Shown here: one piece after another, positions 56,953 to 64,000 of the stretch
How the letters are laid out: each line of letters opens with the position of its first letter
How positions within the stretch are numbered: the first letter of the stretch is position 1
Assembly: GCF_018687715.1 (NCBI RefSeq)
Contig: NC_056755.1
Location: 20,973,501-21,037,500 of the forward strand
Source: Carya illinoinensis
Taxonomy: Eukaryota; Streptophyta; Magnoliopsida; Fagales; Juglandaceae
Direction of reading: 5' to 3'
Length of the DNA stretch: 64,000 nt
Translations under genes and position numbers: made by a program
Notes under the pieces: model-generated
What the model was told of the DNA's origin: nothing
Seen by the model: the letters and a program-made list of their open reading frames with translations, nothing else
Databases searched by the model: none

Positions 56953-58616
56953 TGACTCGTGATCGAATGTGCTTCCAAGTGTAGAAGTGTCAAGTTGTAT
57001 CAAGGATAAGTCTAGGATCGTATTCCACAGGGACAATGGGTTATCAAAGCGTATAAGAGATTTGTGAGTAACAAATGAATCAAGTATGAGTGATGAAAAT
57101 AAAATTCAAAAGCAATCCAAAAAGACAATCGAAGTTGAAATTAGAGTTTCTAAAAAAAAATAAATTAACGAACACTTGGGTTGGGCATGAGACTCTCTTT
57201 ATTTTGGATTCTAGATAATTTTCTCGATTAACAACCCAATGAAGGTATTGATAATCGGAAGATAAAAAAATTAAGCTCAAGATTTTGCAATATTTTCCTA
57301 AGGGATTTTCTATTATTCTAGGCCTTCCGTCTATATGAAAAGAAAAGAAAAACTAAAGACTGCTGCCCCGAGATTCTAACGAAAACAGAGTTGTCCCTCA
57401 AATGAAACCACCCGACTGCTACTTAAATGAAAAAAAGAAAGGAAATAAAAACTCTGCACTACTCCCCCCCCTTAGCGTCTGAAATGAAAGAAAAGTAAAA
57501 GCAAAAGCTCCAAAACTAAGCTACTACACTCCTCTCAAAACAAAAACAAGAATTTTTCTCCTCTAGTGTCTGAAACTTCCAGCTAAATAAATGGCTTATT
57601 CCCTGCTGTTGCTGCTTCCCGTCCACATGAAAAAATAAAAAGAAATAAAAAGCTTTGTTGCTGCACGTTCAACTTCCATGTGCAGAAGCAAGAAAGGTGA
57701 AGTGAACAGCTTTGCTGGTCTGCATGTGTGAACTAGTCCGAATACTTTGCTGTCTGCTGTAAGGTCCGAGTGCCTTTCTGCATGTGTGAATGGGTTTCTT
57801 TCTGCTGTTGTATAGCGTGTGTGAGTCTACTGCATGTGTGTGTCTACTGTAACGTGCTGCCTGAGTGGTCTTGTTGCTGCACATGTAAGTTCTCTTCTCC
57901 TGCTCTAGTAGCTGCTGCACATCCGAGTGATCTGGGTGTCTTTCTGCTGCTGTACATTTACTGGTCTGCATGTGTACATGTGTGCATGCATGTGTGAGCT
58001 GGTCCACATTTTCTGCATGTGTTATTTCTCTTCTCCTGCTGTAGCAGCTGCTGCACATCCGAGTGAGTGGGTGTGTCACTTTTCTACAACGTGTTGTCCA
58101 TGTGATGCTGCTTGTGTAAATGGTCTGCATGTTTGCATGTGTGAGTCCGCTGCATGGTGTCCGAATGAGTGGTTGCTGTCCATGTGATTTTGCTTGTGTA
58201 AATGGTCTGCATGTTTGCATGTGTGAGTCCGCTGCATGGTGTCCGTGTGGTGCCCGAGTGAGTGGTTGATGTCCATGTGATTTTCTTTCTTCATGTGAGA
58301 ATTGGTGTGATCCGAATGATGTTGCATTTGATCTCTATTAGATGAGATTCCATAAAACCATAATTAACTTCTCTATTTTCTCATAGGTCCCATTCTTTCT
58401 TTCCTTCCATAAATGCCCTACAATATATAAATGAAATGATATTATAGTTTAAGTATTTCAAGGGCAAATATGAGACTTTGATGTGCAAAAATATTGGCAT
58501 CAATTAATTTGACATTCAATATTAGAATTTGATGCATAATTAAGTGTTCAATTCTTATTTGATAAAAGAAATCACTCATTTAAACAACTTAATTATGCAA
58601 TTCTAACCCTTTACCA
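56953..58616 (-). mobile_element. Inverted solo LTR nested in the Athila 2 LTR
   Basis: Plus-strand ends TGACTCGTGATCG and CCTTTACCA; GGTTT is duplicated at 56948-56952 and 58617-58621. The reverse complement matches the solo LTR at 45693-47989 at both ends, including CACTTGGAAGCA and CTTATCCTTGATACAACTTG. At 1,664 bp it is shorter. It carries GCATGTGTGAGT motifs (reverse of ACATGC) and an 82-bp tandem duplication at 58111-58275. Confidence 0.88.
58111..58275. repeat. 82-bp tandem duplication in the solo LTR
   Basis: Units start at 58111 and 58193 with CTTGTGTAAATGGTCTGCAT and run through CGCTGCATGGTGTCCG. The second has a short insertion. Confidence 0.75.
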
Positions 58617-59600
58617 GGTTTATCTTGGTTGAGAGTAGAGGGACATAGAGAGGGAAGCAGAGTATTGAGTGGAGAGAGTTTGGAATTAATGTAGAGAGTC
58701 TGTGAGTTGAATTTTTTGGAGAAAGTCGGATTGAATTTAATTTCTTTCGGCTTCATGTTTTTTCATTTACGAAGAAAAAAGGATTGATGTGGAGGGAGTT
58801 TTCGTCCATTGATTTCATTTTTATTTTTTACAATTCAATTTCTGATTCTGATTTATTCCTCTGTATCAGCTAGATTTTCAGATTTTGTTGTTTCTAAGTT
58901 ATTTCCTAGTATTTCTTGTATTTTATTTTACTTTTCTAATGAAGGATATTTATGTGATTTTTATAGTACTTGTAATAAATATGTTTGGCTAAATTTTAAT
59001 ACTAAGGTGAGAGGTAAAGTTTAATGATTTAAATATTATTTTCTGATCGACGTAAAATTTATTCTGCAAGCTTGATCGATTGAAGGATTTTATTATTGGA
59101 TATTTTGATTATCTATATACTCATCTTAATTCATTGTGATTTTCAAATACAGTGAATGCTTGAGGAATCTCTGTGGTATTCATATAGATTTATGAATGTT
59201 TTAATCATCAATCGTTCACGCTCAATCATAAGCAATTATTTTTCTTGATCTTAAATGCTAAATCTTCTAATTAAATGGAATCATTATTCTAGTTTGATTG
59301 AAGTAAATCGATCGGAAACAATATCATAAATTATTAGACGGATCCTCGAAACCTTAGTCTTTCTCCATATCCATTCATTTTATCATTTTAGTTTGATTAA
59401 GTTATTTTATCAATCTTCATTTGATTGCACGTTTCTTTTAGTAATTTCATTTCATTTTCTGAATTTATTTTCTTTATCACAAAAGTCAATCCCTGTGGAT
59501 TCGATCCTGTAAGATACTACAACACCTGTATACTTGCAAGTAAAACTGTACTAAATTTTTGGTTCATTAATTTGAGTCAAAGTTTAGGCGCAACAAGTTT

Positions 59601-59617
59601 TGGCGCCGTTGCCGGGG
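59601..59617 (+). promoter_or_regulatory. Primer-binding site of Athila 2 (tRNA-Asp)
   Basis: TGGCGCCGTTGCCGGGG, a perfect complement to the 3' end of plant tRNA-Asp. Confidence 0.88.
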
Positions 59618-59858
59618 ATTGCAACGTGTGATAATTGTTTTTTAGAAAAGAAAAGAAGAAAAACAATTAGTAATCTTTTGCTAATTGTTTTTCATATTCT
59701 TTTTGCAGGTACAATTTTTTACGGAAAATAGAGCATGTAACATTGCTTCCATATTCATACCATTTGGTAATCTTATTCCAATTTGTTTTTTCTTTTACTT
59801 TCTTGCTTGTTTTGCATTTTGTTTTTACTTTCTGAATGTGCTCGATCCTCTATGATGA

Positions 59859-60793
59859 ATGATCTCGTGGCAACGTGGTCAAACGGGTAGATTGAGAAGA
59901 GAGAAAATTGTTTTAAAAGAATTGGTTGATATTTTGTCAGGTGATTCTAAAACTTATCATTCTAATACCATGGCTGACAATCATAGTATTCATGATGAAC
60001 AAGAAAATGATGAGGCACAAAATAATCCTCCAATGAGAACTTTACGAAAATATTTGCAGCCTACAAGGACAAGTACTCCATCTTGCATGATTTTTCCTAT
60101 GAATATAGGAAATTTTGATTTAAAACCGGGATGGAGAAATCACCCCAATTTTAGTTGGAGAAATGAGTCCAATTTAAATCAAAATCCTCAACGGCCATCT
60201 TCTTCTACTCCTTATGTGCCTCCACATAAGAAAACCCTTGAGGAGACATTACAAGCTTTTATGTAGGGACAAGTCAATATCAGCACTCAGACAATGCAGA
60301 CCATTACTGAGATGAGAAGTTCTATTAGCGACTTGACCTCTGCATCGCATGCTCAAGAAAAGGGTAAGTTTCCAGCTCAACCTCAGCCGAATCCCAAAGG
60401 TAAATTTGAGGTAAGAAATTCAAATCCTTCTAATTCAAAATTTGAACATGCCAAGTCCATCACCACTCTACGCAGTGAAAAAATAATTGATAAGAGTATT
60501 TCAACAACGAAAGTTGATGAGATCAACAACTCTTTAAATTCCAAGAGTGATGGTGAACTTGAGAAGCTTGAATTAAATATGCCTGTGAAAGCCCCAATAC
60601 CTGCCCCATTTTCCCAAAGATTGCAACATTCTCACAAGTTGGTTCAAAATGCTGATATTCTTGAAAATTTCAAACAAGTAAAAATCAACATTCCTTTGTT
60701 AGATGCAATCAAACAAATTCCATCGTATGCTAAATTTTTGAAAGATTTGTGCACAGTGAAGCGTACAATGAAGGTGTAGAAGAAGGCTTTTCT
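59859..60793 (+). pseudogene. Athila 2 gag lacking the capsid core
   Basis: The frame from 59859 includes MRTLRKYLQPTRTSTPSC and NFDLKPG, then jumps directly to WRNHPNFSWRNESN at about 60130. In Athila 1 these two points are separated by the capsid domain (33992-33252), so about 250 residues are missing. A TAG at 60264-60266 falls in the QAFM...GQ segment. The frame then continues from 60294 through PAQPQPNPKGKF and SYAKFLKDLCTVKR to a TAG at 60777. Without the capsid core this copy cannot build particles itself. Confidence 0.78.
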
Positions 60794-61852
60794 CACTAAG
60801 CAAGTAAGCGCCATCCTCCAGAACAATTCTCCACCAAAGTACAAAGACCCGGGTTGTCCAACAATTTCCTGCATTATTGGAAATTTTAAAATTGAAAAAG
60901 CTTTACTTGACCTCGGAGCTAGTGTTAACCTCCTACCCTACTCGGTATATGAGGAGTTGGGTTTTGGTGAACTTAAACCCACCAAGGTAACATTCCAACT
61001 TGCAGACCGATCAATTCAAATACCGAGAGGGATAGTTGAGGATGTGCTAGTTCAAGTAGGCAAATTTTATTTCCCAGTGGATTTCATTGTTTTGGACACG
61101 GAACCTGTCTTTGATGTTTGCACTCAAATTCCTATAATTTTGGGTAGGCCGTTCCTTGCGACCTCAAATGCTTTAATAAATTGTAGGAGTGGTGTGATGA
61201 TAATATCTTTTGGCAACATGACTTTGGAGTTGAATATTTTTAATATTTGTAAACAACTTGGCGATGATGATGATGTGCATGAAGTAAATCTGATCCAAAC
61301 TCTTGTTCAAAATAAATTTGATTTGTCAAGTTTTTCTGACCCTCTTGAGGTTTGTTTGGTTCATGGTGCAAATTTTGATGATGATTCTGTCTTGCATCTA
61401 TGAATTTTTTGCTAGAATCTACTCCTATAATGGACACTGATAAATGGAGAACATGTTTTGAGGAATTACCGCCTCATGATGTCGTGTCTCTCCCCTCAAG
61501 TGTGCAAACACCAAAACTCGACTTGAAACCTCTACCTGTTGATCTCAAATATGCATTTTTAGGCAAAGCAGAAACATTACCAGTGGTCATTTCATCAAAA
61601 CTGGATGAAATTCAGGAGAGCAAATTGATTGGTGTTCTCATTGAACACAAAGAAGCAATAGGATGGACCATAGCTGATATCAAAGGTATCAATCCTTTGA
61701 TTTGTACCCACAGGATTTATCTAGAGGACAATTCTAAACCCTCTAGAGAGATGCAGCGTAGACTGAATCCCAACATGAAAGAGGTTGTCAGAGCAGAGGT
61801 GTTAAAACTTCTGGATGTAGGGATCATTTACCCTATTTCTGACAACAAATGA
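60794..61852 (+). pseudogene. Athila 2 protease and linker
   Basis: The protease region has KALLDLGASVNLLPYSVYEE at about 60895-60955 (DLG in the active site, as in Athila 1), LADRSIQIPRG and GRPFLATSNALI. A frameshift near 61400 moves the frame. The linker runs through LPVDLKYAFLGKAETLPVVI and GWTIADIKGINPLICTHRIY to a TGA at 61850 that replaces a conserved Trp. Confidence 0.8.
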
Positions 61853-63965
61853 GTTAGTCCCACGCAGGTGGTACCCAAGAAATCTGGTGTGACTGTAGTT
61901 AAGAATGCTGATGATGAATTGATCCCAACTAGAGTTACTACTAGTTGGCGTATGTGCATTGACTACAGAAAACTGAATTCTGTTACTAGAAATGATCATT
62001 TTTCCCTACCATTCATGGATCAAATCATTGAACGTGTAGCGGGCCATAAATTCTATTGCTTCCTAGATGGTTATTCTGGATATAACCAAATTGAGATTGC
62101 TCCTGAAGATCAAGAAAATACCACTTTTACATGTCCATTTGATACCTTTGCATATCGAAGGATGTCATTTGGACTTTATAATGCTCCTGCTACATTTCAA
62201 CGATGCATGACGAGCATATTCAGTGACATGGTAGAGCGTTTCGTTGAAATATTCATAGATGATTTTTCTATTTTTGGTGATTCATTTGATGAATGTTTGA
62301 CTCATTTGGAAAGAGTGCTGATTAGATGCAAAGAAAATAATTTGATTTTAAACTGGGAGAAGTGTCATTTTATGGTCACTCAAGGGATTATTCTTGGTCA
62401 CATTATTTCTTCTCAAGGTTTTGAAGTGGACAAGGCCAAAATTGAATTAATTTCTAAATTGCCCATCCCAAAGAACATCAGGGATATCAGATCTTTTCTA
62501 GGTCATGTAGGTTTTTACAGGAGGTTCATCAAAGGCTTCAGCACAATTTCTAGACCTTTGTGCAATTTATTGTCAAAGGAAAATTCTTTTGTGTGGACTG
62601 ATGATTGTAGTTAGCTTTTACAAAGCTAAAAGGTATGTTGATTTCAGCCCCAATTATGCGATCACCTGATTGAAATTTACCATTTGAGATTATGTGTGAT
62701 GCTAGTGATTATGCTGTTGGAGCTATGTTGGGCCAACGTAAGGACAAAAAGCCTTGTGTTATTTATTATGCAAGTAGAACTTTAAACAGTGCTCAAATGA
62801 ATTATTCAACAACTGAAAAGGAGCTACTTGCAGTAATTTTTGCACTTGACAAATTTCGCTCTTATTTGATTGGTTCTCAAATTGTCATCTTTACTTATCA
62901 TGCTGCGTTAAGTTACCTTTTAGCGAAAAAAGATGCAAAGCCCAGGTTGCTTAGATGGATCCTTTTGCTACAAGAATTTGATTTGATAATTAAAAATAAA
63001 AAAGGAGTTGAGAATGTTGTTGCTGATCATCTGTCTAGACTTGTTCTTTCGGATTCCATAGAGACAATTCCTATTAAAGACACATTTCCAGATGAGCAAC
63101 TTTTTGATATATCTCAAGTGCCATGGTACGCTAACATTACTAATTTTCTTGCTACAGGTAAAATTCCTCACATTTGGACGCAACAAGATAAGAGGAAATT
63201 TTTTGTGGAGGTAAGAAAATTCTTTTGGGATGATCCATATCTGTTCAAATATTGCCCAAATCAGATAATTAGGCAATGTGTTCCCAATAACGAATTTCAA
63301 AGCGTGATAGCTTTTTGTCATTCTAGGGCATGCGGTGGCCACTTTTCTAGAAAGAAAACTGCTTTTAAAATTTTGCAATGTAGTTTCTATTGGCCTATCA
63401 TTTTCAAGGACACCCATGAATTTTGTAAAACTTGTGAGCGTTGTCAAAAGTTGGGAGGTATTACCCGCTGGAGTATGATGCCATTAAATCCAATTTTGGT
63501 TGTTGAAATATTTAACTGTTGGGGCATCGACTTCATGGGACCCTTCCCAGTTTCTTTTGGCAATCTCTACATTTTGGTAGCTATGGATTATGTGTCCAAA
63601 TGGATTGAGGCTGTTCCATGCAAAAACAATGACCACAAAGTGGTAATGAAAATTTTGAAAGAAAATATTTTATCAAGGTTTGGAACACCTCGAGCCATTA
63701 TTAGTGATGGGGGTAAACATTTTTGTAATAAGTCTTTCGAGGCCTTAATGTGAAAATATGGTATTACTCATAAGGTTGCTACCCCTTATCATCCACAAAC
63801 AAGTGGCCAAGTTGAGGTATCTAATCGGGAGATCAAAAAAATTTTAGAAAAGACGGTTAACCCAAGCCGCAAAGATTGGTCTTTACGACTAACTGACGCA
63901 CTTTAGGCATACCGCACTGCTTTCAAAACCCCAATTGGTGTGTCCCCATATAGACTCATTTTTGG
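61853..63965 (+). pseudogene. Athila 2 RT, RNase H and integrase, truncated by LTR insertion
   Basis: RT 61868-62614 has WRMCIDYRKLN, FPFMD-type helix motif, FLDGYSGYNQI and the catalytic FIDD at about 62258. A TAG at 62612 and a frameshift follow. RNase H (62692-63050) shows [28 protein letters not shown] and VADHLSRL, but the TDH block reads TYH, so one metal-binding Asp is changed. Integrase has the HHCC finger ([18 protein letters not shown]) and D residues in WGIDFMGPF and ISDGGKHF. Stops at 63751 and 63904 stand in place of Lys/Trp-type codons. Sequence stops at GVSPYRLIFG, where the LTR at 63966 begins. Confidence 0.87.
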
Positions 63966-64000
63966 TGTGACGCCCCCAAATCCCCACGCACGGACACGGG
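63966..64000 (-). mobile_element. Start of another Tekay-type LTR, running off the window
   Basis: TGTGACGCCCCCAAATCCCC matches the reverse complement of the LTR ends at 43341 and 52777. It interrupts the Athila 2 integrase. Whether it is solo or part of a full element cannot be seen. Confidence 0.85.

Larger units (their letters stand above)
55549..59595 (+). repeat. Athila 2 5' LTR with nested solo LTR
   Basis: Starts TGATTGAACTG, ends GGCGCAACA at 59595, six bases before the primer site. About 2.38 kb without the nested insert, similar to the 2.63 kb of Athila 1. It has a TA repeat at 56428-56450 and, near the end, CCCTGTGGATTCGATCC. Frames at 55932-56218 and 58809-59024 are LTR sequence. 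Confidence 0.75.
55549..63965 (+). mobile_element. Athila-type Ty3/gypsy retrotransposon 2, interrupted at the window end
   Basis: 5' LTR (55549-59595, itself holding a solo LTR), tRNA-Asp primer site, gag with a core deletion, protease, RT, RNase H and integrase follow on the plus strand. The LTR start (TGATTGAACTGAAATATTGC) parallels the Athila 1 LTR start. The domain sequence is of the same lineage but clearly diverged from Athila 1, so these are not copies of one recent burst. The 3' part lies beyond the LTR insertion at 63966. Confidence 0.85.

Noticed and set aside
57669..58220. 183-codon Thr/His-rich frame
   Set aside because: Reading of the ACATGCAG repeat zone of a solo LTR; it has no fold-like composition.

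Overview
The window is nuclear DNA of a flowering plant, most likely a eudicot. It has one host-type gene with a long AT-rich intron, very AT-rich intergenic DNA, and a dense nest of plant transposable elements (Tekay-type chromovirus and Athila-type Ty3/gypsy, L1-type LINE, CACTA, Mutator-like). There are no operons, tRNA, rRNA or CRISPR arrays. The species cannot be named from the sequence alone.

Gene-bearing end (1-6844). A two-exon class-II O-methyltransferase gene lies on the minus strand (exon 1 2335-3129, exon 2 960-1265). It appears intact: 366 residues, SAM motif, catalytic His and both catalytic Glu. About 2 kb upstream of it is a non-autonomous Mutator-like element (5136-6276) with long terminal inverted repeats and a perfect 9-bp target duplication.

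Transposon nest 1 (6845-16452). Two CACTA-type termini (6845 and 7225) suggest one CACTA element inside another. The inner one has TTGCAGCG subterminal repeats and an exon-like captured gene fragment (10910-11008). The outer one carries TTCGAA-type subterminal repeats and a broken minus-strand transposon-protein gene (12370-13536). A degenerate solo LTR (about 14345-16452) follows.

Transposon nest 2 (16453-37783). A decayed L1-type LINE (ORF1 remnant, then ORF2 with endonuclease, RT, zf-RVT and RNase H pieces) is followed at its 3' end by a minus-strand gypsy element (LTR 21561-23585 and partial LTR 36191-37783). An Athila element (25049-36190, minus) is nested in that. A deletion with a CCA microhomology removed part of the Athila 5' LTR together with the coding region and part of the 5' LTR of the outer element.

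AT-rich block (37784-40838). Repeated TATATAGTCTA-type sequence is interrupted by a roughly 1-kb promoter/LTR-like insert and by a LINE-like insert with a poly-A tail.

Transposon nest 3 (40839-64000). A CACTA element (tandem TTCGAA subterminal repeats at 40839-41265, TNP2 transposase start at 55017) is split by a complete Tekay-type element (41271-52777; TSD AAATG; LTRs 41271-43341 and 50668-52777) and by an Athila element starting at 55549. The Tekay RT is itself split by a solo LTR (45693-47989, TSD ATGTG). The Athila 5' LTR holds a second, inverted solo LTR of the same family (56953-58616, TSD GGTTT). At 63966 another Tekay-type LTR begins inside the Athila integrase and runs off the window.

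The most interesting single observation is a candidate 96-nt spliceosomal intron exactly at the gag/protease boundary of the Tekay element (44849-44944). It is a multiple of three and contains a stop, so retention would make Gag alone and splicing would make Gag-Pol. This is the logic known from Ogre elements, in a different lineage.
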